NCBI GenBank assembly: GCA_028284235.1
Contig: JANQSC010000071.1
Location: 205,847 to 269,846 of the forward strand
From: Opitutaceae bacterium
GTDB taxonomy: Bacteria > Verrucomicrobiota > Verrucomicrobiia > Opitutales > Opitutaceae
DNA length: 64,000 bases
Direction of reading: 5' to 3'
In this document: one piece after another, positions 34,981 to 42,981 of the stretch
Layout of the letters: each line of letters opens with the position of its first letter
How positions within the stretch are numbered: the first letter of the stretch is position 1
Position numbers and translations under genes: made by a program
The notes under the pieces: model-generated
What the model saw: only the letters and a program-made list of their open reading frames with translations
Told to the model about the DNA's origin: nothing
Database searches by the model: none

Positions 34981-36144
34981 ATGATTTCCCTCCGTTACGG
35001 CGCCAATCCCCATCAAACTGAAGCCTCGCTTCACTTGCCCGATCCCTCGCCCTTGAAGGTGCTCAACGGCGCCCCGGGCTTCATCAATATGCTCGACGCC
35101 CTGACTTCCTGGCAACTCGTGCGCGAGCTCAAAGAAGCCACCGGAAAAGCCTCCGCCGCGTCCTACAAGCACGTCAGCCCGGCCGGCGCCGCGATCGCCA
35201 AGCCCATCGACGATGCGTTTAAGGAATCCCAGTTTCTCAAAACCACCGACTTCTCGCCCGTCGCCAGCGCCTACGTGCGGGCTCGGGGAGGGGACCGGCT
35301 TTGTTCGTTCGGGGACGTGCTCGCGGTCAGCGACACGGTCGACGTGAGCTTGGCCCAGTTCCTCAAAACGGAAGTTTCCGATCTCATCATCGCGCCCGGA
35401 TACGAGCCGGAGGCCCTGGAGATCCTCAAGGCCAAGAAAAAGGGCGGATTCGTCATTCTGGAAATCGACTACGACTTCATGCCGGAAGGCTCGGAATCGC
35501 GAGAGTTGTTCGGAATCGGGCTTAGCCAGACCCGCAACAGCCGGCTCATCACCAAAGCCGATCTCGCCAACGTCGTTTCGCAAAACAAGAGCATTTCCGA
35601 AGAAACCATCGAAACGCTGCTGGTGGCGGCGATTTCCTTGAAATACACGCAGTCGAATTCGATCAGCGTGGCGTACGACGGCCAGATCGTGGGAATGGGC
35701 GCCGGACAGCAATCGCGTATTCACTGTACGCGCTTGGCCTGCGACAAAGCCGACAAGTGGTTTTTACAACGCCACCCGAAAGTGCGCGGACTCGATTTCA
35801 AAAACGGTATCAAGAAAGTGGATAAAACGAATTTGATCGACCAATACCTGCTGTGGGACTCGCTCAGCGAAACCGAGGAGACGATGATGCTCCAGAATTT
35901 CAATACGCGTCCTGAACCGATCACACGGGAGGAACGACTCGAGTGGAATCGCCAGTACACGGATATTTGCCTGGGCAGCGACGCGTTTATCCCGTTCCGC
36001 GACAATATCGACCGCGCCAGCCGTTCGAATATCCAACACATCGTGGAAACCGGCGGATCCCTGCGCACCGAGTACATCGTAGAAGCCTGCGACCAATACG
36101 GCATGACCCTCACGCACACCGGCATCCGCAGCTTTTTGCACTAG
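34981..36144 (+). CDS. stand-alone AICAR transformylase (PurH C-domain homologue)
   Basis: A 387-aa 5-aminoimidazole-4-carboxamide ribonucleotide formyltransferase, the penultimate step of purine synthesis. It starts LRYGANPHQ, has the catalytic Lys-His in SYKHVSPAGAA, the ALVAS-like FSPVASAYVRARGG and the C-terminal GGSLRTEYIVEACDQYGMTLTHTGIRSFLH. The N-terminal IMP cyclohydrolase (MGS-like) domain of bifunctional PurH is absent. The start at 34981 coincides with the domain start. Either the cyclohydrolase is encoded elsewhere (a PurO or PurH1-type protein) or this is a second copy. It borders the cassette array on its left. Confidence 0.9.
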   Translation: MISLRYGANPHQTEASLHLPDPSPLKVLNGAPGFINMLDALTSWQLVRELKEATGKASAASYKHVSPAGAAIAKPIDDAFKESQFLKTTDFSPVASAYVRARGGDRLCSFGDVLAVSDTVDVSLAQFLKTEVSDLIIAPGYEPEALEILKAKKKGGFVILEIDYDFMPEGSESRELFGIGLSQTRNSRLITKADLANVVSQNKSISEETIETLLVAAISLKYTQSNSISVAYDGQIVGMGAGQQSRIHCTRLACDKADKWFLQRHPKVRGLDFKNGIKKVDKTNLIDQYLLWDSLSETEETMMLQNFNTRPEPITREERLEWNRQYTDICLGSDAFIPFRDNIDRASRSNIQHIVETGGSLRTEYIVEACDQYGMTLTHTGIRSFLH

Positions 36145-36310
36145 ACTAGGGTTTTTGAGTTCTAGGTTTTGTATCTTGGGCCATTGATGACCGAGATCGA
36201 GAAACGGGCCGCTACGACCGTGCGCAGTTCCTAAACCACCACTTGAACCAAAGAGAGGGGATTGTAAAAACCAGCCATTCCGGCCCATTTAGCAGTACAG
36301 ATCATTTTTA

Positions 36311-36331
36311 GACATAATGCCTATTGTGCGA
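36311..36331. repeat. half copy of the cassette repeat, left edge (R0)
   Basis: CATAATGCCTATTGTGCG matches the 3' half of copy R9 (CACAATAATACCTATTGTGCG). No 5' half (CAACCGCAGTGAA) precedes it. A direct repeat ATTTTAGACA lies on either side (36304 and 36380 areas). It may be the insertion point of the first module. Confidence 0.5.
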
Positions 36332-36399
36332 AAGTTTGACAAAACCACCATTGGTGTGACTCTAGCCGCACAAACTGAATTTTAGACAAGGTGTAATAA

Positions 36400-36990
36400 A
36401 TGGCGAACGTATGCGTATACTGTGGATCTAGCCCGGGAAAAGATCCTGAGTTCATGAATTCTGCTGATACTCTGGGAATTCATATCGCAAAAAATGGACA
36501 CACGCTTGTCTATGGCGGTGGGAACGTTGGCCTAATGGGTGCGATAGCCGATTCAACTCTCCGGCACAATGGTACAGTAATTGGCGTCATACCGGAATCG
36601 CTTGTATCCAAAGAAGTAGCGCACACAGAACTCTCAGAATTGATCACCGTATCGACAATGCACGATCGCAAGGAAAAGATGGCGGCGATTTCTGATTGCT
36701 TCATTGCCTTACCTGGTGGTGTAGGAACGCTCGAGGAAATCATCGAAGTGTTCGTCTGGACGCAACTAAACCTACACAAGAAAGCGTGTGGCATATTAAA
36801 TGTTAATGGATATTACGATCCACTCTTGGAACTTCTAGAGACGATGAGCGAATCTAGGTTTTTGAAAGACGAACACCGCAAACAACTTTTAGTAGGAGTG
36901 GATCCGGTTGAGTTGCTGGACGAGGTGCTATCCTGCGAGATTGAAGTAATCGACAAGTGGATGGATAGAGATACAAATAAGAAACCATAG
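36400..36990 (+). CDS. LOG-family Rossmann protein (cytokinin-activating type)
   Basis: A 196-aa member of the LOG/TIGR00730 family, nucleotide 5'-monophosphate phosphoribohydrolases often mislabelled lysine decarboxylase. The N-terminus VCVYCGSSPGKDPEF, the YGGGNVGLMGAIAD segment and the catalytic P-G-G-x-G-T-x-x-E (ALPGGVGTLEEIIEVFVW) are intact. It is the first gene of the array, and the cassette repeat begins at its stop codon. The physiological substrate is unknown (a free nucleotide monophosphate by family). Confidence 0.9.
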   Translation: MANVCVYCGSSPGKDPEFMNSADTLGIHIAKNGHTLVYGGGNVGLMGAIADSTLRHNGTVIGVIPESLVSKEVAHTELSELITVSTMHDRKEKMAAISDCFIALPGGVGTLEEIIEVFVWTQLNLHKKACGILNVNGYYDPLLELLETMSESRFLKDEHRKQLLVGVDPVELLDEVLSCEIEVIDKWMDRDTNKKP

Positions 36991-37050
36991 TCCCCCTGCC
37001 CAACTGCGGTGAAAATCTAACCCCAATCCACAATATTGATTGTTGCGCGA
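36991..37050. repeat. cassette repeat R1 (with extended 3' segment to about 37115)
   Basis: The core starts directly after the LOG stop codon. CAACTG (37001-37006) is perfectly complementary to CAGTTG (37075-37080). Downstream, GTTGAAA (37077-37083) and a hairpin AGGATT-cgc-AATCCT lie before the next start. The GATTGCTTGCG-type end reads GATTGTTGCGCGAA, as in R11. Confidence 0.9.
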
Positions 37051-37129
37051 ATTCAGAGATTGGCTAAAGCAATTCAGTTGAAACTAAGGATTCGCAATCC
37101 TACGCTCACGTCTAAGTTTGCAAACTATT

Positions 37130-37972
37130 ATGATCGAGGAATTACCTGAGCAGCACTTTTCGAAAGTTCTAAGCAATCTATCCACAGGTCCACATCAGCA
37201 CCCAGAAGCTCTTTCGGTCCTTTCCGGATCAAATCCTGGGAAAGTCTATGTGGACAGTTTTAGCGCTCCTAGATCAGCACTAATTTGGGCTCAAGGGATT
37301 GAAGGTTTTTATCTGGTCGGCGATGCTGAGAGTCGCATATTTTCAACCCATCTCGATGAGTTTGTTCAAAGAGTGATAAAACCAGAGGCAAAGAAATCTG
37401 GTCTCGAGTGGTTCGAAGTCAGCGGAGATAGCCCGCTTTGGGACCGAACCATACAGAGGGCTTTCAACAGCCATGGAATCGAATCATCTCAGCAATATAT
37501 CTACAACCTCGAGTACGATGGATCGGTAGTAGGTCGACTTAAAGATCTGAATCTAGAGAGTGTGCACAAAATTAATTCATCCCTACTGCACGATTCACGA
37601 ATCAGAAATTCTGAATTCTTCCTGTCCAAAATCAAATTAGCTTGGAGGAGCTTTGAGGAATTTTTGGATACAGGAATTGGCTACGTTGTCCTTCGCAACT
37701 CTCTAGCTACCTCGGTATGTTTTTCGTCTTTTGTTGCTGAGAAAGTTCATGTTTTGGACGTAGAGACCATACCGGACAAAAGATGTCAGGGATTTGCAAA
37801 AATCGCAGCGGGAGCCTTTCTCCTTGAGTGTTTAGATTCAGGAATGCATCCCTATTGGGATTGCATGGACGAAAATACAGCTTCTCGAAAACTCGCCGAG
37901 AGTTTAGGATTCAAGAAACAGAGAAAATACAATTTGCACTATTTTGAATTTGACCGTAAGAACCAGAGCTGA
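37130..37972 (+). CDS. GNAT-family acetyltransferase (PF12746-like)
   Basis: A 280-aa protein resembling the GNAT_acetyltran group. An N-terminal pseudo-domain (residues about 25-110: LSGSNPGKVYVDS, SALIWAQGIEGFYLVGD) is followed by a C-terminal acetyl-CoA fold. The latter has the acceptor-loop-like phrase VETIPDKRCQGFAKIAAGAFLLECLDSG and ENTASRKLAESLGFKK near the end. ATG 37130 was chosen over an in-frame TTG at 37118. Acetyltransferases are frequent cargo of mobile cassettes. The substrate is unknown. Confidence 0.72.
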   Translation: MIEELPEQHFSKVLSNLSTGPHQHPEALSVLSGSNPGKVYVDSFSAPRSALIWAQGIEGFYLVGDAESRIFSTHLDEFVQRVIKPEAKKSGLEWFEVSGDSPLWDRTIQRAFNSHGIESSQQYIYNLEYDGSVVGRLKDLNLESVHKINSSLLHDSRIRNSEFFLSKIKLAWRSFEEFLDTGIGYVVLRNSLATSVCFSSFVAEKVHVLDVETIPDKRCQGFAKIAAGAFLLECLDSGMHPYWDCMDENTASRKLAESLGFKKQRKYNLHYFEFDRKNQS

Positions 37973-38037
37973 CCATCGAATTGAGGCAACGGCCTACAGC
38001 CGCCGGAGTATGCGGACCTTCAAAAACAAATTCACAG

Positions 38038-38096
38038 CCCCCTCCCCAACCGCAGTGAAATTCCAACCCCAATCCACAATATTGATTGTTGTGCGT
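38038..38096. repeat. cassette repeat R2
   Basis: A full-length copy close to consensus (CCCCTCCCCAACCGCAGTG start, GATTGTTGTGCG end). It lies between the GNAT gene and the small lipoprotein gene, whose ATG is 18 nt after the repeat. Confidence 0.95.
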
Positions 38097-38113
38097 ATTT
38101 CAGAAAGAACGGT

Positions 38114-38410
38114 ATGACTAGAGGATTCCGTAGAAAGATTGGCTTCGTAGCGGTTCTTACCCTCGCTCTTTCTGGCTGCTCCCTGAACCCAAGAGGAATG
38201 TACACCTGCGAGGAGGATGATCTCTTTTTCTATTTCGAAGACAATTTTTTAGTTACAAACTCACTTGGTGGTGAACGTACACTACAAAGATATTCGTACC
38301 GCCTTGATCGCGGAAGAATTGTCGTGGAAGGCATTGATGTGGAAATACGGTATTACTATTCTGATGATGAGCTAATTCTCAGACCATGCATATTCCAGCG
38401 AATGGAATAG
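38114..38410 (+). CDS. small lipoprotein of unknown function
   Basis: A 98-aa precursor. The signal sequence has a lipobox L-S-G-C with the lipidated Cys at residue 22, so the mature chain of about 77 aa is membrane-anchored. It is acidic and aromatic (CEEDDLFFYFEDNFL) and probably a small beta fold. No family was recognised. It forms its own module between repeats R2 and R3. Confidence 0.75.
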   Translation: MTRGFRRKIGFVAVLTLALSGCSLNPRGMYTCEEDDLFFYFEDNFLVTNSLGGERTLQRYSYRLDRGRIVVEGIDVEIRYYYSDDELILRPCIFQRME

Positions 38411-38450
38411 CTAAACGTCGATCGAATTCACAACCAATTGCAATGTGCAC

Positions 38451-38510
38451 CCTCCTCTTTAACCGCAGTGATTTTACAACCCCAATCCACAATATTGAAC
38501 ATTGTGCGAA
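38451..38510. repeat. cassette repeat R3
   Basis: A copy with changes at both ends of the palindromic core: CACAAT/ATTGTG forms a perfect 6-bp stem around ATTGAAC. The sequence therefore differs from consensus while pairing is kept. Confidence 0.92.
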
Positions 38511-38563
38511 ATCACTTTTAGATTAACAAATAGGAACGCGTGTATTACGGTTTACGCAGATAG

Positions 38564-39319
38564 ATGAAAGCAGCCCTTCGCATTTTAATTCTTACTGCAG
38601 CACTAGCGATTGAACCCTCTTTCTCGCAGGCGAAAAAAGGAGTGGCGTTGGGTCAGGATGTTCAACATTTTTTGGAATCTGAGCTTACAGACGTCAAGAA
38701 TGTGCGGATACACCCTTCAGAACTGGGATCAAAGTCCTGGACGATTTGGATAAGCTCCGAACACTCTGTAATTGGAGTGTCTAATAATGATCGGAAAAGC
38801 CTCCGGTTTATCATCAACTGGTGGCCTGGCTCGCGAAACGAAGAGTCGGAGAAAACCGAGATAGAATTTCTAGAGAAAGTTCACATAGCACTTGCTGGAG
38901 CATTCAAGAACATTCCTAAAAAAATCCACATCTCACACTCATTGATGAGGAAGACTGAAAATACTCAGACATACGTTACGATCCACCACCTTGATGGAAC
39001 CAGCAATACTCGTGTCATTAGCGACGCCAGTCCAACAGCACTCATCCGAGAACTGAAAGACGATCAAGTACCCATTATGCTGGAGCTAGAACAAGATGGT
39101 GATTTAGTTCAACGCGAAGGATTAAGTGTATCCAACGAGGAGTATGCCGCACTTCTCCGCGAGCATCGATCTAAGGATCTGATGACTTTTCTTTACGTCA
39201 ATCCTGAGTCATCATCTTCAAGACTCGAAGAAGTTGTTTCTATTTCCAGAAAAGAAGGTGTGAAAGTATATCAAATTGGTAGAATCGCAGAATCGGAGAC
39301 TTCTCCCCAATCGCAGTGA
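38564..39319 (+). CDS. exported protein of unknown function
   Basis: A 251-aa precursor with a signal peptide (LRILILTAALAIEPSFSQA). The mature part has mixed alpha/beta character and no recognised domain. The last codons lie inside repeat R4: the reading frame runs through CTCCCCAATCGCAG and stops at the repeat's own TGA (39317-39319). The C-terminal residues are thus repeat-encoded, indicating that the repeat was joined to an ORF lacking its own nearby stop. Confidence 0.75.
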   Translation: MKAALRILILTAALAIEPSFSQAKKGVALGQDVQHFLESELTDVKNVRIHPSELGSKSWTIWISSEHSVIGVSNNDRKSLRFIINWWPGSRNEESEKTEIEFLEKVHIALAGAFKNIPKKIHISHSLMRKTENTQTYVTIHHLDGTSNTRVISDASPTALIRELKDDQVPIMLELEQDGDLVQREGLSVSNEEYAALLREHRSKDLMTFLYVNPESSSSRLEEVVSISRKEGVKVYQIGRIAESETSPQSQ

Positions 39320-39358
39320 AGTCCCAACCCCAATCCACAATATTGATTGTTGTGCGAA
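39301..39358. repeat. cassette repeat R4 (extended to GTTGAGT at 39385-39391)
   Basis: A full core overlapping the 3' end of the preceding gene. The downstream extension shares AGATTGGCTAAAG and TTCAGTTGAG with R1 and R11. GTTGAGT fits the GTTRRRY core-site consensus. Confidence 0.92.
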
Positions 39359-39446
39359 ATACCAGATTGGCTAAAGACCATTCAGTTGAGTCCAGGGAGG
39401 CGTACACCCACTTTCATATTTAAGTTCTTAAGAAAACGAATTCACT

Positions 39447-39746
39447 ATGGCAGATGAAGCGGATGCGGTTGAGCACGATGCGGAAGGGCGATTCTACGTT
39501 GATAATACATGCATCTATTGTGAACTATGCACGGAGTTGGCGCCAACAGTGTTTGAGGAAGAAAAGGCAAACGGATGGGCTTTCGTGAGAAAACAACCGA
39601 TGGATGGGAATGAAGTTGAGCTGGTTTACAAGTGCTTAGAATCGTGCCCCACTGAATCGATTGGTGACAGGAGAATCCTGGAGTGGAATACTTGCACTAC
39701 AACACGAAGAAATGGTGGCAGTTTTGGAAATGAAACGAGTAAATAA
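39447..39746 (+). CDS. single-cluster [4Fe-4S] ferredoxin
   Basis: A 99-aa small ferredoxin. The first three cluster ligands are in C-I-Y-C-E-L-C (residues about 27-33) and the fourth in C-L-E-S-C-P-T-E-S-I (about 70-75). The spacing is of the monocluster type that ends in C-P. The N-terminal AEGRFYVDNTC and the APTVFEEE stretch match this group of acidic ferredoxins. It has no redox partner in the neighbouring modules. An electron carrier as a stand-alone cassette is unusual. Confidence 0.88.
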   Translation: MADEADAVEHDAEGRFYVDNTCIYCELCTELAPTVFEEEKANGWAFVRKQPMDGNEVELVYKCLESCPTESIGDRRILEWNTCTTTRRNGGSFGNETSK

Positions 39747-39776
39747 TCAGAACAATGCGTTCAAAACTTGGCCCAC

Positions 39777-39834
39777 GCCTCCTCCACAACCGCAGTGAAA
39801 TTCCAACTCGAATCCACCATAGTGATTGTTGCAG
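39777..39834. repeat. cassette repeat R5
   Basis: The core is present but with the most diverged 3' end (GATTGTTGCAGTTTAGG in place of GATTGTTGTGCGAA) and CACCATAGTG in the palindromic centre. Confidence 0.85.
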
Positions 39835-39868
39835 TTTAGGTCCACAAATTAGATTAACTTTAATACTG

Positions 39869-40081
39869 ATGGAGTTATTTTCTTTCTTAAGCGACTTAGC
39901 TGGAATTATACGCGCATGGAGAATATGGATCTGCACAATTCCATCAATTCTACTCATTGTAACGCTCGACTCAACCTACCCTGATTCTGAATGGCCAACC
40001 ATACTCGGAGTGATTCTCGTTCCATTTGCGTTCATTACCGGATCTATTTGGCATATTTCCAACAGAAAGGAAGGAACTTGA
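39869..40081 (+). CDS. small membrane protein
   Basis: A 70-aa product with two hydrophobic segments (IWICTIPSILLIVTL and WPTILGVILVPFAFITGSIW) and a basic C-terminus. The ATG at 39869 is the first after repeat R5; an earlier in-frame start lies inside the repeat and would translate repeat sequence. No family was recognised. It forms the shortest module of the array (about 320 nt). Confidence 0.6.
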   Translation: MELFSFLSDLAGIIRAWRIWICTIPSILLIVTLDSTYPDSEWPTILGVILVPFAFITGSIWHISNRKEGT

Positions 40082-40099
40082 AGGCACACAAATGCCTAT

Positions 40100-40157
40100 T
40101 TCTCCCCAACCGCAGTGAAATCCCAACCCCAATCCACAATATTGATTGTTGTGCGAA
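40100..40157. repeat. cassette repeat R6
   Basis: A consensus-like copy, 34 nt upstream of the next ATG and 18 nt after the preceding stop. Confidence 0.95.
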
Positions 40158-40190
40158 ACTCGATCAACAATTACCAAACTCTAATTCTAA

Positions 40191-40646
40191 ATGTCCGACA
40201 ACTGGATCGCCATAATCCCTCGTGACCCGTTCTTTGTGCCTGATGAAAGCAGAAGAGAATCTGCATTGACACACTTTCATCGAATCGCCCCTGAGTCTGA
40301 TGAGATCTCGATTAAGCTGAGCGACCACCTACAGTTTTTCGATTGTGGCAGCAACCTAATATCTGTTACATGCCCATCGTGTGACGGAGAAATCGAGGTC
40401 GAATGGTGGCAGGATCGTATGGACGAAGATTACCGCGAAAAGAAATTTCGCTTAGAAAAATACATCACTCCTTGTTGCAGCGCATCAGTTTCCCTTGCCG
40501 ATTTGAAGTACGACTGGCCGCAAGGATTTGCTAAATTTGGGATAGACGCGATGAATCCAAATATTGGTGAACTGTCTGATTCTCAAAAGGCGGAATTTGA
40601 AGAGTTGCTAGGAACTAAACTCATGTTCATTTATCAACACATATGA
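40191..40646 (+). CDS. hypothetical protein with Cys-pair zinc site
   Basis: A 151-aa soluble acidic protein that starts SDNWIAIIPRDPFFVPDE. The middle has C-P-S-C and, about 45 residues later, C-C, a likely four-Cys zinc or structural site. No enzymatic motif is seen. Proteins with this N-terminal pattern are known only as hypotheticals, as far as I recall. It is the single gene of its module. Confidence 0.7.
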   Translation: MSDNWIAIIPRDPFFVPDESRRESALTHFHRIAPESDEISIKLSDHLQFFDCGSNLISVTCPSCDGEIEVEWWQDRMDEDYREKKFRLEKYITPCCSASVSLADLKYDWPQGFAKFGIDAMNPNIGELSDSQKAEFEELLGTKLMFIYQHI

Positions 40647-40682
40647 TCAAATTCAAGTCCCTAAAAAAGATCAATGCGATCA

Positions 40683-40740
40683 GTCCCCTTCCAACCGCAG
40701 TGAATTTCCAATCCCAATCCACACTATTGATTGTTGTGCA
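40683..40740. repeat. cassette repeat R7
   Basis: A near-consensus copy with CACTATTGATTGTTGTGC. The next start codon is only 8 nt beyond, so the repeat also occupies the position of the leader and ribosome-binding site. Confidence 0.93.
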
Positions 40741-40747
40741 AAACATA

Positions 40748-41245
40748 ATGAAAACGAACCTATCCTTCCTTTTGATTCTTTCATTCATGACCGGCCTCGA
40801 TGCGTCCCCGCAAGACGACAATACCAGAAGTGGTGCTGAAGCGGAAATCAGAGAGCTAGGAGATAGAGTAGAGCGAGTTGCAGAGGAAATAACGAGGCGA
40901 AGGCAGATCCGAGCTGAAATGAATATACATAGGCAGATTGACCCGGTCAATGACGGTGCCGTGTATCAACCATCTTCTCGAATCGACTCCTCTATGGAGT
41001 TCAAAGTGGTTGGAGGCATATCCATAGTCAATGAACCCCTGGGAATAGCAGCGCGCGAGTATGCGCTTTATAGGCAAACTGAAGTGATGGTGAGCTCAAA
41101 AGTCAGCAAAGTGAAACTTAGCGTTAGGGTAGACTCAAGGGAGGCCTCGAATATCGAGATAGCTCGGGCATTCGAGCATGAGTTCTCCAAGCTTGGTGTC
41201 AGGGTGGTTGAGGTTTCTTCGGATTTGGTGGTCCTAGCAAAGTAG
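40748..41245 (+). CDS. exported protein of unknown function
   Basis: A 165-aa precursor. ATG 40748 gives a signal peptide (LSFLLILSFMTGLDAS); the longer open frame from 40643 would translate repeat R7 and is rejected. A predicted helical, charged stretch with coiled-coil character (EAEIRELGDRVERVAEEITRR) follows. The C-terminal part is beta-rich (VKLSVRVDSREASNIEIARAF). No family was recognised. Confidence 0.7.
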   Translation: MKTNLSFLLILSFMTGLDASPQDDNTRSGAEAEIRELGDRVERVAEEITRRRQIRAEMNIHRQIDPVNDGAVYQPSSRIDSSMEFKVVGGISIVNEPLGIAAREYALYRQTEVMVSSKVSKVKLSVRVDSREASNIEIARAFEHEFSKLGVRVVEVSSDLVVLAK

Positions 41246-41299
41246 CATCAAGCAATCTGTTTGAGAAATTCAACTCTATCAAACTGAATCTCATCCCAA

Positions 41300-41359
41300 T
41301 CCCCTCCCCAACCGGAGTGAATTGCCAATCCCGACCCACAATTTTGATTGTTGTGCGAA
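41300..41359. repeat. cassette repeat R8 (extended to GTTGGGT at 41377-41383)
   Basis: The 5' CCCAACCG and the 3' CAGTTGGG are complementary at 7 of 8 positions across about 75 nt. This resembles paired outer boxes of an attC site (R'' and R'). GTTGGGT fits GTTRRRY. Confidence 0.92.
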
Positions 41360-41413
41360 TTAAACCTAATAAATCAGTTGGGTCTAAAAAGGCTCACTTC
41401 TAAGTTCGCTAGC

Positions 41414-41935
41414 ATGAAAGAAAGAGGAGCAATCTACGAAAAAAGCGACTACGCTGGAATATTTAGGCGACTGCTAGTGATGGGTATAGACCTCGCCCTC
41501 GTCATCAGCGTTTTGTACTTTGCGTTTTCTTCCCTACCGACACTCTCTTTGAACGCGTATTTCATTTCTACTCTCTTATTTTCCTATCTGTACCTAATCG
41601 AAATGAAGAGAAGAATTGGAAGCTTAGGAAACTTGATCACGTTAACTCGACTGGTCAGTACCACAGGACAGAAACCTAAAATAAGTAGCATGCTAATCAG
41701 AAGCGCTTTTTGGTTCATGAGCTGGTTTTTTACAATAATCGATATCGTCTGGATCATGGGAGACGAAAGAAAACAGATGGTAAGAGACAAGTTCACTGGA
41801 ATCTATGTCGTGAACAGGAAAGCAAAGCCCATAGCCTACGGAGAAATAAAATACTCGAACTACATGATAGGAGGATTTAGCTTCATATTGAAAGAAATAG
41901 TTGAAAGCGAACAAGGCAATCGATGCGACGCCTAA
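41414..41935 (+). CDS. RDD-family membrane protein
   Basis: A 173-aa membrane protein. GIFRRLLVMGIDLALVISVLYF carries the R..D pattern of the RDD family. A second membrane segment follows, then the amphipathic GSLGNLITLTRLV stretch. A third hydrophobic segment (AFWFMSWFFTIIDIVWIM) and the closing QMVRDKFTGIYVV complete the family layout. The role is uncertain; RDD proteins are implicated in ion or osmolyte transport. ATG 41414 was chosen; the frame is open upstream into the repeat. Confidence 0.82.
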   Translation: MKERGAIYEKSDYAGIFRRLLVMGIDLALVISVLYFAFSSLPTLSLNAYFISTLLFSYLYLIEMKRRIGSLGNLITLTRLVSTTGQKPKISSMLIRSAFWFMSWFFTIIDIVWIMGDERKQMVRDKFTGIYVVNRKAKPIAYGEIKYSNYMIGGFSFILKEIVESEQGNRCDA

Positions 41936-41948
41936 AGTACAACTTCAC

Positions 41949-42007
41949 TCCCCTCCCCGACCGCAGTGAATTTGCAACTCCAATCCACAATAATACCTAT
42001 TGTGCGC
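41949..42007. repeat. cassette repeat R9
   Basis: The palindromic core reads CACAATA-atacc-TATTGTG, a perfect 7-bp stem. Sequence differs from consensus but pairing is kept, as in R3. The same TACC/GCC-TATTGTGCG form appears in half copy R0. Confidence 0.92.
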
Positions 42008-42099
42008 ATCTTGTCTGCTATTGCGCAAATACTCAAATTATCTCTAACCTCAATTATCACGATGAACTACCATCCTTTTAGGTTAATTTTGACTTAGGT

Positions 42100-42981
42100 A
42101 TGAGATACGTCTCAACAGCCCTTATTCTAATCTCATTTTTTGGCTGCACTCCAAAAGGCGTGAATAAAGAGCTGCTGGAATACACCTTAGACCTTCCGAA
42201 TTATTGCGACCACAGAGACGCGTACTTGATGCTTATCGAAGGTGATGCCTATTTGTACGGAAAAACATTGGAGAAATCAGGTTGGTACGGAAAATGGGAT
42301 ACTATTTACGCACAATTCTGTAGGCACCACTTGATCTGGGGCGACTACGAATTGGCAAAAAAGCATGGAAGGACACACTTCTTTAAAAGAAGAGCTATAG
42401 ACTACTTGAAGCCAGACTACTTTGTAGCTGAGTACTTAACTGGCGAACCAGATACCTTCAACATAAGATTTAGTCGCGTATCCGAAGATAGAGAATTCAT
42501 TAGAGTGTTTTTCTGGGACGAAATTAAAATCATCGAAAACGAAACCATGGGCTTCGAAACCCTAGAGAGCGAAGACTATTTCAATGAATGGCTCGAAAGC
42601 GGCGAAGTGTTGTGGGTAATGCAAATACTGGCTACCAGACTACTCAAAGGAGAAGAAAGTGAATCCAGTGAAAACGCCATTCTCGCCCTGCTTTCAAATT
42701 TTGTTACCGAGTCCGAATACGCCCACGAATTTGTACGTCTCGTTGATAAATACGGAGGAAGCGGAATCGAGGATTGGCTACTAGTTAGCATATTTGTTCA
42801 GCGATACGCTCAGAATATCGACAACACTGAATTGGTAGAACGTTTACGTATCTTCAGAGATGAAGCCTTGAGGGAAAACGACCTAGTTGAAGCATTTGGT
42901 TGCCTTGCGGTTCGCAATTTTAATCCCGATTCCCAAGAGCCAGAGCGCGGTCTTACAGACCCCCGTCCCCAACCGCAGTGA
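42100..42981 (+). CDS. lipoprotein of unknown function
   Basis: A 293-aa precursor with lipobox F-F-G-C (Cys16). The mature part is rich in aromatic and acidic residues, likely alpha-helical, with repeated short helices (AYLMLIEGDAYLYGKTLEKSGW and similar). No domain was recognised. The frame runs into repeat R10 and uses the repeat's TGA (42979-42981) as stop, so the last six residues or so are repeat-encoded, as in the gene ending at 39319. Confidence 0.75.
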   Translation: MRYVSTALILISFFGCTPKGVNKELLEYTLDLPNYCDHRDAYLMLIEGDAYLYGKTLEKSGWYGKWDTIYAQFCRHHLIWGDYELAKKHGRTHFFKRRAIDYLKPDYFVAEYLTGEPDTFNIRFSRVSEDREFIRVFFWDEIKIIENETMGFETLESEDYFNEWLESGEVLWVMQILATRLLKGEESESSENAILALLSNFVTESEYAHEFVRLVDKYGGSGIEDWLLVSIFVQRYAQNIDNTELVERLRIFRDEALRENDLVEAFGCLAVRNFNPDSQEPERGLTDPRPQPQ

